64,000 nucleotides of DNA from Phyllostachys edulis (Eukaryota > Streptophyta > Magnoliopsida > Poales > Poaceae), in the NCBI GenBank assembly GCA_036346405.1, contig CM070563.1, positions 32,250,816-32,314,815 of the forward strand, written 5' to 3'. Within the stretch, counting starts at the first letter, position 1. Each line of letters opens with the position of its first letter. Made by a program: the position numbers and the translations under genes. This document shows, in pieces, positions 39,380 to 50,800 of the stretch. Under the pieces are notes generated by a model. The model was not told the origin of the DNA. It did no database searches and worked only from the letters and a program-made list of their open reading frames with translations.

Positions 39380-39655
39380 GCTTCTTCTTCTATGAGTTAC
39401 AACTAGGAACAAGGCCACCCTTGGGAGTGAAGATTGCTCCTCCTGGGGCAGCGAAGGACGAGCGGAAGATAGAAGGCGGCGGCGGTAGCAAACCCTAACC
39501 CTAACCTTTGCTCTGATACCATGTTAGGAATATTGTGTGTATATTGAAGAGCCCTAATGGGCAATATATATAGGGTGTACAAGGGTACATGCCATATACA
39601 GATAAGGCAATACAAAAGACAGATAATGAAATATAAGAGAGTTTCTATTCTAACA
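39380..39655 (-). mobile_element. Copia-like LTR remnant with primer-binding site
   Basis: On the minus strand, a 134-bp LTR-like segment (39655 to 39522) starts TGTTAGAATAG and ends CCTAACA. It is followed by tggtatcagagc (39521-39510), the tRNA-Met site, and then leader sequence. No second LTR or coding region was found, so it is a truncated or miniature element. It lies just upstream of the first visible GOT1 exon and may relate to the loss of that gene's start. Confidence 0.7.
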
Positions 39656-39999
39656 CCTATTCTAACACATTATACATCATCCAAGGCAGTGTTTCATTAG
39701 TAAGGTTTTATTTTATTCCTATTTTCGATGCTGTGTTGTTGGTTTACCCACTACAATTTGAGGCTTATGATTTTCCTCTTGCAGAGATTGGGATAGGCCT
39801 AACTGGCTTTGGAGTATTCTTCTCATTTCTAGGAATCATTTTCTTCTTCGACAGGGGGCTACTTGCAATGGGCAATGTAAGTTTTCTCTAATTTTTTGCT
39901 GAATTTATTGAGGGCCTAAACCATTGAAATGTGTACACCCTGTGGGACATTTCAGATTCTCTTCCTGTCAGGCTTGGGTTTGACTATTGGACTGAAATC

Positions 40000-40113
40000 T
40001 GTTATGTATATGTGTATATGGCCCATGAGGCCCATGTGCTATAGGGTTTCTACTGTGTAGTATATATACTTTGGATATTCATCTAACAGAGGTTGAGATG
40101 TTGATTTGTAACA
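40000..40113 (+). repeat. 5' LTR of the GOT1-exon Copia element
   Basis: Starts tgttatgtatatgtg and ends gatttgtaaca, and contains tagtatatatactttgg as a possible TATA region. Confidence 0.9.
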
Positions 40114-40125
40114 TGGTATCAGAGC
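40114..40125 (+). promoter_or_regulatory. Primer-binding site (initiator tRNA-Met)
   Basis: tggtatcagagc immediately follows the 5' LTR. Confidence 0.9.
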
Positions 40126-40789
40126 CGGCCACCACCTTTTGCCTTCCACCGTAACAGCTGCTACCTTCGTGCATGGTTCTTCCGCTGAGTAGAGGAGCGC
40201 CGCCAGCCATCGCGCACCACAGCCGAGCCGCCGCCGTCAACTTGCGTGCTGCCATCGCGCGCCGCAGCCAAACCGCCGTCATCGACTTGCACGCCATCTC
40301 CTCAGCCGCCTTCCACCGAACGGCTCTCGTTGCCCTACATTTGCTTCGTGCGCGGTTCTTCCACCGAGCAGAGGAACACCGCAAGCCATCGCAGGCCACA
40401 ACTGAGCCGCCGCCGTCGACTTGCGCACCGTCTCCTCTGTGCGCACGTGGTCTTCCTCCGTGCGCCTGGTCCGCCCTCGCCGCTTGTTCCGCTCAGCCAA
40501 GTCTGCCTCCACCGAGCCACCGTTTGGTATTCCGCCGAGTTGAGTTTTCCTCCAGAGGTTTGGATAGTTTGGTTAGTTGCTGACTTGAGAAGGGCCAACC
40601 TATTTGCATCTAGCAGCTGCTGTGATTCCACGGAATCCATAGGATTGGGATTCCTCATTCGTTCTTCCTGTTACAAATTGGGACGTGCTGAAGAGACTTG
40701 TGTTTCTTATTCTGAGCTGGGCTGTGACTTCTGTTTCCTATTCTCCGATGCCGAAGTGGTGAAATAGCTCATTCACTTGGTATAGGAGG

Positions 40790-41540
40790 TGCTCTTCTGG
40801 CCTTAGATATCAAGCTAGATGGCCAGAATTATCGTGAATGGTCGTCATCGGTTCGCATGCTTCTTCGGTCTATTGGTTTTCTCTCGTATATTACAGCGGA
40901 GCCTCTGACAGAGAAGACTGATGTGAAGGAGGCTACTTCATGGCAAAGTGCTAATGATCGTGTTATGGGTATCTTATGTCACAGTGCTAAAATTTCAATC
41001 AGGATGGATTTCATTGATCTTCCAAGTTCTCGCAAGATGTGGGAGTACCTTCAGCATCGTTATGAGTAGACCAGTGCGGCGCGCCACTTTTCTCTTCTAC
41101 AAACTCTTCATGATTTATGTCAGCAGAAGATGTCTATTGAGGAGTACTACATTTTTTTCACTCGCATTTCATGGCAGTTGACCTCCATGGTTCCTCTTTC
41201 CTGTACTAGATATACTGGCTGTGTAGGCAAGGCGGGTCATGATGCACATAATTTAATATTCACCTTTGTTATGCGCCTTCACCCAGAGTTTGAGTCTATT
41301 CAAGCTCAACTATTGGGATGTGTTGTTCTTCCAACCATGGAGGAGGCCCTCACTGCGTTGATTGCTGAGGAGACTCGACTTTGCTCTCTGTCCCTCGGAT
41401 TGACACCACCTCAGTCTGTTCTTGCGGCACCTCATCAGGAGGTTTATTAACCTGCTCCACTTCCTAATGCTCCATCCAACTAGGTTTTATGCCCTCATTG
41501 CAAGAAGCCTGGTCATCCTGTTTAGAGGTGCTACCGTCTT
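40790..41540 (+). pseudogene. Copia gag with zinc knuckle, several stops
   Basis: The frame reads ALDIKLDGQNYREWSSSV, LLRSIGFLSYI, DLPSSRKMWEYLQHRYE, a TAG at 41067-41069, then LHDLCQQKMSIEEYY and LHPEFESIQAQLLG. After further TAA/TAG codons it reads CPHCKKPGHP...RCY, a CCHC knuckle. This is the Copia gag (UBN2-type) domain. The stops fit single transitions from CAG, CAA or TGG. Confidence 0.8.
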
Positions 41541-42760
41541 CATCCAAAGCTGTGACCTGCATCTCATTGTCGTCGTCGTGGTGTGGTTGCTGCCACCACT
41601 CCTACATCTGTTGGGGATTCTACTCGTCACTCGGTTGGGTCAGCTTCAGTCCTAGCTTCAGGCTCTTCAGACTCAAGTTCAGCAGCGGTCTTCATCTGAT
41701 GCCCCTCCTAGTGGGTCTGCCAGTCTCGCTGTAGCCTCTTCTTTCGTGTCAGGTACTAGTCTTCCATGGGTTTTTGGAGCTTCTTTTCATATGACATCGG
41801 ATAAGTCTCATGTTGCATCATGTCGGCCTGTTATGGATGTTTCCTGTGTATAGACAGCCGATGGCACCTCATGTTTAGTTACTCACCAGGGCACTCTCTC
41901 TACTTTTTTAACTGTTCCCGATGTGTCATTTGTACCTCAACTTTCTATGAATCTTATGTCAGTTGATTAGCTTGCTGATATGCACTACTTTAGTGGGTTT
42001 GATAACTCTACTTGTTATGTTCAGGATCGTCGGACAGGAGTTCTTGTTGGTATTGGCCATCGCCTTAGAGATTCTCAGGGTCTCTACTTCCTTGATCGTC
42101 TAAGTCTCCCATCTTCCTCCGCTCATGCATCTTCAGTTCTTGCGTCAGTGTCTGTTAGTTTTCCTTAGTGGCATCATCGACTTGGTCATTTGTGTGCTTC
42201 TCGTCTTTCTACATTAGCTCGTCAGGGTGTCCTAGGTCGTGTCATTATCAACACTAGCTATGATTGTAAAGGTTGCAAGCTTGGTAAACAGCTGCAACTC
42301 CCATATCCTATCAGTACATCTCGGTCTAGTCGTCCTTTTGTGTTAGTTCATTCTGATGTTTGGGGTCCTGCTCCTTTTGCTTCCAAAGGTGGTCATATCT
42401 ATTATGTAATTTTTATTGATGACTATTCTTGATATACTTGGGTTTATTTTATGAAACATCATTCTCAACTCTTGTCCATTTATCAGTCTTTTGCTCGTAT
42501 GGTTCACACCCAGTTTTCCACTCTTGTTCAGACTTTTCGTTCTGATTCAAAGGGGGAGTACTTGTCGCATGCCTTTCGACAATTTCTCTTCGCTGAGGAA
42601 ACCCTTCCTCAACTTTCCTGTCCTGGTGCCCATGCTCAGAATGGTGTTTCTGAACGTAAACATCGTCATCTTATTGAGACTGCTCGTACTCTTTTACTTG
42701 CATCTCATGTTCCATGACATTTTTGGGCTGATGCGGTTTCTACGTCTGTCTATCTCATTA
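41541..42760 (+). pseudogene. Copia protease region and integrase
   Basis: The protease region is degenerate (WVFGASFHMTSDKSH near 41770, where the usual active-site Asp is lost in this reading). Integrase follows with WHHRLGHL, CKGCKLGKQ, HSDVWGP, RSDSKGEY and NGVSERKHRH, so all three DDE positions are present. TGA at 42430-42432 and 42716-42718 interrupt it. Confidence 0.8.
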
Positions 42761-44895
42761 ATATGCAGCCATCTTCTCACCTTCAGGGAAAGTGTCCTAG
42801 AGAGTTCTTGTTTTCTACTCCCCCTTGGTATGACCATCTTCAGTTTTTTGGTTGTACCTGTTATGTTCTACTTCCTTCTCGTGACCGCACCAAGTTAACA
42901 GCTCAGTCTGTCGAGTGTGTTTTCCTTGGATATAGTCTTGAGCATAAGGGCCATCGTTGTTATGATCCCTCTGCTCGGTGCATGCGCATTTCTCGTGATG
43001 TTTCTTTTGTTGAGGATCGTCCCTACTTCTATTCTTCTACAACTCGGTCCTCCTCTCCCGCTAAGTCTCTTTCTTTTCTTTACCTTCCACCCATTGTTTC
43101 GTCTGATACACCTCTTTCTGTGGAGTCCTCTTCTCCAACCTCAGTCATATCACTGTTTCCTCTTCAATATACTCGTTGTCCTGGGGTTCCTCCTAATACT
43201 CAGCCTTCTACTGTTTTCCCCTCTGATGGCATGGCTAGTACTGATAATTCTCTTTCTGATGATCCTCCATCGGCACCGTCATCTTGGTATGAGCTTCGTG
43301 ATCGTACTACTATTGCAGCTCCTGACAGATATGGTTTTGTTTCTACTGCTGTTGTGCCTGAGCCTCACACTTATCAGGAGGCTGTTGTTCATCCTGAGTG
43401 GCAGTTAGCTATGGCTGAGGAGTTAGCTGCTTTGGATCGTACTAGTATGTGGGATCTTGTTCCTTTACCTGCTCATACTGTTCCTATTACTTGCAAGTGG
43501 GTTTTTAAAGATAAGACCAAATCTGACTGCTCTGTTGATAGGTACAAGGCTAGATTAGTTGCTCGTGGTTTTCAGCAGGCACATGGTCGTGATTATGACG
43601 AGACATTTGCTCCTGTTGCTCATATGGTAACAGTTCGCACTCTTGTTGTTGTGGTTGCTGTTCGCTCTTGTACTATCTCTCAGATGGATGTGAAGAATGC
43701 TTTTCTTCATCGTGACTCATAGGAGGAGGTTTATATGACACCACCCCCAGGGAGTTGTGGCTCCTGCTTGTCATGTTTGTCGTCTTCGTCGTACTCTTTA
43801 TGGTCTCAAACAGGCTCCTCGTGCTTAGTTTGAGTGGTTCAGTTCAGCTATGTTAGTTGTTGGTTTCTTCCAGAGTAAGCATGATCCAACATTGTTTATT
43901 CATACATATCCACGTGGTCGTACTATGCTTTTACTCTATATTGATGACATGCTGATTATCGGAGATGACAAGGAGTACATTGCTTTTGTTAAGCAACGGC
44001 TCAGTGAGCAGTTTTTGATGTCGGATTTAGGTCCTCTTCATTATTTTCTGGGGATTGAGTTTACTTGCACAGATGATGGCTACTATCTATCTCAGCAGTG
44101 CTATATTCAGGATTTGCTTGCTTGCTCTGGTCTCACTAACAGTCGGACAGCTGCTACTCGTATGGAACTTCATTTTCAGCTTCTTCCTACTGGTGGCACG
44201 TTGCTTGAAGACCCTTCTTGTTATCGTCATATTGTTGGGAGTCTTGTCTATCTTGTAGTGACACGTTCTAATATTGCTCATTCTGTTCACGTGCTCAGCC
44301 AGTTTGTTTCTGCTCCTACGTCTGTTCACTATGCTCACTTGCTACGTATGTTGCGCTATCTACAAGGGACTGTTGATCATTGTCTTTTTTTATTCTCGGT
44401 CGAATCAGCTTCAGCTTCATGCTTACTCTGGCTCGACTTGAGCGAGTGATCCTGTTGATCAACGATCTATCTCTGGCTATTGTATATTTCTTGGGTCTTC
44501 GCTTATTGCCTGGAAGTCCAAGAAACAAACTGCGATTTTCACGGTCTAGTGCTGAGGCTGAGCTTTGAGCGTTGGCCACTACTACTTCAGAGATTGTTTG
44601 GCTTCGTTGGCTTTTACCTGATCTTGGTGTGTCATGCAATACTCCTGCATCCCTTCTGTGTGACAACACTAGTGCTATACAGATTGCTACTGATCCAGTG
44701 AAGCATGAGCTGACTAAGCACATCGGTGTGAATGCATCTTTCACACGTTCTCATTGTCAACAAAAGACTATTGCTCTTCAGTATGTGCCCTCTGAGATTC
44801 AGGTCGCTGATTTCTTCACCAAGGATCAAACTCGAGAGCAACATCGCTTCCATCTCTCCAAACTCATTGTTTCAGATCCTCCTGACCCATGTTGA
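42761..44895 (+). pseudogene. Copia reverse transcriptase and RNase H
   Basis: Reads FFGCTCYVLLP, VFLGYS, a variable linker, then CKWVFKDKTK, YKARLVARGFQQ, DYDETFAPVA and QMDVKNAFLH to a TAG near 43720. A frameshift near 43755 follows, then LYGLKQAPRA with a TAG in place of Trp. The catalytic box LLYIDDMLI lies near 43935, and IVGSLVYL and DFFTK occur downstream. RNase H reads CDNTSAIQIATDPVKHE and TKHIGV. The enzyme is not continuous as written. Confidence 0.85.
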
Positions 44896-44908
44896 GTTTG
44901 AAGGTGGG

Positions 44909-45039
44909 TGTTATGTATATGTGTATATGACCCATGTGTGTATATGGCCCATGAGGCCTATGTGCTATAGGATTTCTACTGTGTAGTATATATACCTTGG
45001 ATATTCATCTAATAGAGGTTGAGAAGTTGATCTGTAACA
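44909..45039 (+). repeat. 3' LTR of the GOT1-exon Copia element
   Basis: Pairs with the 5' LTR but has a short internal duplication (tgtgtatatgacccatg / tgtgtatatggcccatg). It is preceded by a purine-rich gaaggtggg. Confidence 0.9.
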
Positions 45040-45592
45040 TCAACCTTGCAATTCTTCACTAAGCCTAAGAACTACAAGGTTTGCAAAGTTGCTATAATTC
45101 ATCGGAGCTATTGTCCTTGGACTATTTTTTTTATCTGATTAGCTTACTGTAATTAACAGGGTACCATCTCATTTGGTGCTGGCTTTTTCCTTGTTGTCTT
45201 TGGTTGGCCCTTTTTTGGCGTGATTTTAGAGGCATATGGTTTCATTGTACTCTTCAGGTTCGTTTCTCAGTTGATCAATGGTTAGTTGGTTACACATGCG
45301 TCAGTGACCATAGCTTGCTTGACAATGGCTCAGGTTATATATTTTGCTTATACGTGATTGCTAACTCCGTTCTCGTTACAGTGGATTCTGGCCAACTCTT
45401 GTGGTTTTCTTGCAAAGGATTCCTATCATTGGTTGGATATTTCAGCAACCATTTGTTACATCGGTACGGAGTTTTCACAACACCAAAAACACATTCTCCA
45501 CACAAACTTTGTCTATAGCACATTCTAACTGATCAAATTTCTTTTGTTTGCAGTTCCTTGACCGCTACCGAGGAAAACGAGTTCCAGTGTAG

Positions 45593-46166
45593 CCTCATCT
45601 TGCTCTCAGTTTCATTCTGATGGACTTGAGGTTTTGATGGCAACACCAAATGGTTGTGTAACGCGCCTGCCACCGTTCAGCCTTTACCATCTGTTTGGTT
45701 GCCATTCTCGCTGAATGCTAAGGAATCAGGATCTCTCTGTAAATTGCCCTTACCTCACCCTGGTGTTTTGACCAGATCTTGGTCAATGCAACAAAATTCT
45801 GCCCTTAGCAAGACTTGTTCTAGGAAAATGTGGAACTAGAACCGTCTTCTCGAAATACAAGTCACATGCTCTTCATACTGTAACAATAGTTCCAGTTAGC
45901 CTCAGATTTAGAATACCCTCAGACCATGTGTTTGATGTGGGCACGCACTATCATGCCAAGAATTGCTTGAGGAACAGAATCTTGCTGAAAAATGTTGTGA
46001 ACTCCAGAGATTTACGATGTAGCTCATATATCTGCTTAGGAGTTGGTGCTTTGTTTGGAGTCTTATGTAGACTAGTGGTATAGAATGGGCCTCTGTGATC
46101 GACACTAGTGGACTTGTGATCTGCATCAATCATGTTGCTACACACATGCAGAGATGGGTGAAGACA
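45593..46166. other. GOT1 3' UTR and spacer
   Basis: Non-coding sequence after the GOT1 stop. No repeat or gene was recognised. Confidence 0.5.
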
Positions 46167-46176
46167 GACAGGCATA

Positions 46177-46831
46177 CGTAGAGCCGTGCTTTCTCGGGCC
46201 GATCCGAAGCCTGATCGGCACGATACGATCTAAGCACGACACAGCACGAACAGCGGATCGGACCGGGTCTGAGAATACGGCCTGTTGGGCAGCACGACAC
46301 TGTCAGTTGGGCCGTGCTTAGGCTGGCCTGGTACGAAAAAGACTTAATCTTCCTGTTCTAGCCTAATCCCTCCTTCTCTCTGCCTGACACAATCACTCCC
46401 CCACCTAACCAATAACCCCCCTCTGCCACCCGGCCTGGCACCTCCTCGTCACTGTTCTTCTCACTCCCTTCGTAAGCGCGCGGCGCGGCCAAGGTGGACG
46501 GAGTTCTTCATCGACGTCCAGGAGAAGGAGGAGGCTATGGCAAGGGATAGCAGGTGAGGATGGCGTGCGAGTGTCTTTGTCTTTCTGGACGGTGGTGATT
46601 GTCGTCTTCTTGGGTGTCTATAGTTATTTAGGACTGGACTTAGACCGGCACGGCACGGCACGGCACGGCCCCGGCACGATGGGCTTTGGACCATACCTAA
46701 GCCTGGCCGAAGGCGAGACGGGCCGGCACAGCACGGCGGGGTGGCCGAGCCAAGCCGGCACAACACGGAGGGGCCCGAAGCACGGCAGGCCGGTGCCGTG
46801 CCGGCACGGTCCGACCCAATGCCCACCACTA
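46177..46831. mobile_element. GC-rich hAT-like non-autonomous transposon
   Basis: The left end reads TAGAGCCGTGC (46179) and the right end, reversed, reads TAGTGGTGGGC. Both fit the hAT terminal pattern YARNG. Near-identical flanks gacaggcata (46167-46176) and gacatgcata (46832-46841) may be the target duplication, although their offset from the ends is not perfect. The interior is rich in ccggcacgg motifs, including tandem ggcac units at 46650-46670. It has no transposase. Confidence 0.5.
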
Positions 46832-46841
46832 GACATGCATA

Positions 46842-47544
46842 GTAAGGGAGTGAATTAAGAGGTGACTTTAGCCCAGATAATATTAGGATACGACAGAAGC
46901 TCATCATTCTGTTGTGTGTTACTGTGTTTTATGTTTATTTGCGCTTTGCGACGAATCGACAAAGATATGGTCAGGGCTGTTAGTTTAAGCAAAATATGTA
47001 TAAAATCTAACATAGTCAAGGAATTAGGATTTGGATGGCTAAATTGTGCATCAAAACAAAAAAAAATGTGGTCAAGCAAACCTTTTTTAAAAGACTAAGA
47101 CCGCATGAACCAGGGCATATCTAGTGCATCTAATTTTTAGTGAGTCCCCGTGACTCTTCGAAACATGATATAAATTGTAATGAAAATTTCTGAAAAAATG
47201 GTTAGATAAATCATGATGCAATTAAGCATCTTGCAAAAAAATCAATTGAAATCACGACGTATATTAGGATAAACAAAAAAGATAAATTACAGTGAATAGT
47301 AGCTTTATCTTTTTATTTGCAGATTTCATTTCCAGTAGGATTTCTCATTTTTGTTTCTCTATATGCAGATCAAATTTAGATTAGAAATTTTGTGGCATTA
47401 TAGATTGATTTTATGTCAATGTTATCATTCTTCTTTTTAATTTTTCATTATCGTTTTGCATCATGCTTTCGAAAGGGATGTTCCAAAAGTTGAAATGCAC
47501 ACTATATGTGCCCTCCAAACCCTCCCGCAAGAGCTACAGAAGAC
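46842..47544. other. AT-rich intergenic sequence
   Basis: No gene or clear repeat is visible between the hAT-like element and the SINE-like segment. Confidence 0.5.
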
Positions 47545-47630
47545 CTATTGCGCTGCTCAGTTGGCAGCACGTGGCGGCGACCACCCTGCCCACCCAGGCT
47601 CGAATCTGGGTGCTCACTCATTGTAATAGT
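47545..47630 (+). mobile_element. tRNA-derived SINE-like segment
   Basis: ctgctcagttggcag at about 47554 resembles a Pol III A box and ggctcgaatctgg at about 47597 resembles a B box (GGTTCGANTCC), spaced about as in a tRNA. There is no cloverleaf-forming flank and no clear A-tail, so it is a SINE head or fragment rather than a tRNA gene. Confidence 0.45.
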
Positions 47631-47887
47631 GAATGCTAGAACTCCTAGCCAAATTTCAGAATAAAAAGAACTACATTTAGCCATAGATTGCTACACATAA
47701 AGAGTATAAATTTGATGCATTAAGTGAATAAAATCAAAGGAAATAGCACCTAACTCTGAAACCCAAAACTAGGCAACGTCTTAGCAACACTAGTCGGCAA
47801 CAAATGCAACATCTCATAGCATCTAAGCAGTAACAGGTCAGTAAGCCCTTCTGCCCATTCACAACTAGCATCACAACATATCTTCAG

Positions 47888-50800
47888 CTAGGTCAACCTG
47901 GTGTTAGTAAGAAACACTTCGGACGATGGCATGCTCAGATCGGTTGCCATTTCTCGTCGACCAGAGTTAAGAATGACATTGGCCCAATTGGATGATCGGT
48001 GCACAATTCTGGAGGGAATGCGGTCACTGTCCTCGCCTCCTGATGCTTCATAGCCGCCACTTGTCGATCTTGAAAGTGCAATGCTCTTCTGGGCAGTGGA
48101 CTCTGAACCTGCAAGGGACATGAAGCTGCGAAGTTCGTCGGCTCCAGACACAGACACGCGGAAGGGGTGAAGGTCAGGAGAGTCCAAGCTACTCTCAGGT
48201 GATGAAGCGAGGTTCCTGATGGACGACGCGGCGCTCGGTTGGAAGGCACTCCTTGCTTCCTGCCGTAGTGGCGCTAAACTGCCAGATGTTTCCATGGCCA
48301 TGTCACTGCAGTTGCTATCAGTACCACTGGCAGAAACCCTTGTAAGGGGATCAAGAGAAAGTTCAGATACAAACTGCCCTCTTTTGTTGGGTCTCTTGTC
48401 ATGCTTAGGAGCTTCACGTCTTGTGATTGTTTGAAGAACTTTGGATTTCCTTTTTGCCTCTGCAGCTGCCTTTGAGACTTCCTCCGCATTAAGGCGAGCC
48501 AGTGTCCAGGGACTGATTTTTACTGGTCCGGCAGGTTTTCTTTTGGTTCCTTGATCTTCCTTTGTATTCTTGCTTGCAGAATTATGTGGCATGTCTGGAG
48601 GAATGACATACTGCGAAACATGGCACAAGCAATTAGTATCCGCAAGACAGTGAAAATGAAGGAAAAGCAGTTCATGCATGTACACGCCAGCTGTTAAATA
48701 ATTAAACCTGCTAGTAATTGGACACATGATCTTCCTGAATTCAGAACACACTAGAGCCACTGGAATCAAGTCTAGCTACAAAACTGTTGTAGAAGATCAC
48801 ACGAAACAAACAATGTTACTTGTTTGAAGCCAAACTTTAGAAACAAATTGATGCTAAGTTTCTAACAATTATAGAACTCAGTTTCACATGTTGCCATGTT
48901 TGGTTATATTAGCTCACCTCTCATAACACAAAAGTTTCATCTTACCTCGCAAGAACAGCAATTCATCAGGAAACTGCGGTAATTCTATGTTGTGCGGGTG
49001 CCTAATGGATTTCTGGCATGCTACTTTTTTTTGGGCAGTGTGACTGAGTGTTTTAGCACTTTCTAAATCTGCAGCCGAAATCTTTTACACATCGTTCTTC
49101 ATAGAGCTGTCATAGTAGCAGTGTATACCTGATCTTCAAGGAATAGTCGTGGTGGAGTACACCATGACCCACGGTGAAGCGGACCAAAAGAGCTAGCTGT
49201 GCTAAATCCTGTGACAGAGCTAATAATAGACATCTGCGGGCTTTGATGCTCGGCAACCTCTTGCTGCTCTTCTTGCTCTCTCAAAGCTATAATGTAATCA
49301 TACGTACTGATTCCCTGCATCCATGCGGATAAAAGTAAAATATAATAATTCAATTTTCAACTATAAGGTAACCTGAAGACTAAGCATATTAAGTCAATAA
49401 CACAGGAATTGCATCCCGCAATAAGCTCTAGAAAGTTCAGCGCATTACATTCTCTTCTTTCCAAGAATTTAACTTTAAAAGCTATTATCCTTTCCAACAA
49501 GCTAAACAAAGGATTTTTTTAAAAAAAGCTTGCTATCTATCCAACAGCAAATGTGTAACTGTGATTGGCACCTGAACGCGTATTTGTCGATATGAACAAA
49601 GTACTTAACTGGAGCAAGAAACTCATTAAAATTTATAACTATTGAACAGTACAAAACATACAGTTCAGATATGGATGTGCAGAGAGAAACCGAGTGTCAT
49701 TACAACAGGTATGCATTATGTTAAGAAAAAAAAGGCAATGGTTACTACCAGCACATAGATCTAAAACTTGAGGAAATGAAAAAAATATTAAATAGCAAGG
49801 CCTTCTAGTTTCTGACATATAGCATTTGCAGGTCTAATGGATGATTCGATGGCTAGTAATTACTTACTTTCTTGATAAGAAGAATGTGGAAGCACAAAAG
49901 TTGGGCAAGTGGTATTGTTGCAATCATTGCTAGTAAGGTACATGTTGCCTGCAAAAGTAATTTTGTGTTAGCAAGCAGTAACAAGTGCTCTGAGATGATT
50001 AACAGTGATACAGTGATTGCCAAACAACAATGAGTATACACTGTTACATATGTATATAGCTTAGGGTGCTCTTTGCATATTATCAAGATTATTAAGTCGG
50101 CAAGTCGACACTACTCTCGTAGTGACCGACTTGCCGACTAGTCGACTAGTCGGCCGACTAGTCGATATATACTGTTTATAGGAAATCCTTTGTTTCTCCT
50201 GGTCTCCACCCCAGTTAGCTGCCCTTCGATCCCACCCAGTCGGCCCACAGGAAACAAAGCCCAACCCACCACTTCTTCTCTCTCCCTTCTCAACCCTAAA
50301 CCGGCGCGTCCTCTTCTCAACTCTCTCCCTCCCCCGGCGTGTCCTCTTCTCACCTCTCTCCCTCCCCAAGCGGCGGCGGCGGGCTCTCTCTCCTCCCGTG
50401 CGGTGGCGGCACTGTCTACCAAAAAAAAAATGCACTTTACCATTTTACCTCCCCCCACAGTAGGAGATAGAGAGAAAGGTAGAGAGAGAGTGGTAGAGAG
50501 AGAGAGGTAGAGAGAGACAGAGGTAGAGAGAGAGAGAGAGAGAGAGAGGAGGATAAGAACCAAACCAGCACCTCACTGCTCATCCCATTTCTCCCCACCG
50601 AAGCCAACCGAGAGGAGGGAAAGCGGAGGAGGCGGCGCCATGCGCCGGCGTCGGCCAAGGGGAAGCCCGTGAGGGAGAGGGAGAAAAGGAGATGAGGCCG
50701 GCTGGGGCATGGGAGGCTTCGGCCGGGGGTAAAAAGGGGGGAGGAAAGGAAAAAAAAAAGAGAAAAAGAAAAGGGGAGGAGGAAAGAAAGAGAGAAAAGT

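Larger units (their letters stand above)
40000..45039 (+). mobile_element. Copia LTR retrotransposon inside a GOT1 exon
   Basis: The LTRs are short: 40000-40113 (114 bp) and 44909-45039 (131 bp). Both run TGTTATG...TGTAACA with the inverted ends TGTTA/TAACA. The primer-binding site, gag, integrase, reverse transcriptase and RNase H follow in Copia order, in the same orientation as GOT1. A clean 5-bp duplication is not seen: the left flank is aaatc and the right flank is tcaac. Part of the duplication may be lost. The reading frames have many TAG/TGA stops and a few frameshifts. Confidence 0.92.
39785..45592 (+). pseudogene. GOT1: GOT1-type vesicle transport membrane protein, exon split by Copia
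   Basis: GOT1 proteins are small four-span membrane proteins that help ER-Golgi vesicle traffic. I place exons at 39785-39876 (IGIGLTGFGVFFSFLG, FFDRGLLAMGN), 39956-39999 plus 45042-45078, 45160-45257 (GTISFGAGFFLVVFGWPFFG), 45382-45463 (GFWPTLVVFLQRIPIIGW) and 45554-45592 (FLDRYRGKRVPV, stop TAG). All outer junctions are GT-AG. The second exon is interrupted within codon S of GLKST by the 5.0-kb Copia element at 40000-45039. The exon with the start codon was not found in the 39656-39784 intron or further upstream. Both defects argue for a non-functional copy, unless the element is spliced out and a distant first exon exists. Confidence 0.9.

Noticed and set aside
39490..39507. Telomere-like aaccctaaccctaacc
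   Set aside because: Only two units, directly beside a tRNA-Met primer site, so it is the leader of a Copia remnant and not an interstitial telomere.
40173..40767. Ala/Pro-rich open frames of 136 and 173 codons
   Set aside because: They lie in the leader between primer site and gag of the Copia element, with no domain and no fit to Copia gag.
47545..47630. Functional tRNA gene
   Set aside because: Only A and B box similarity; no acceptor stem or anticodon arm could be drawn.
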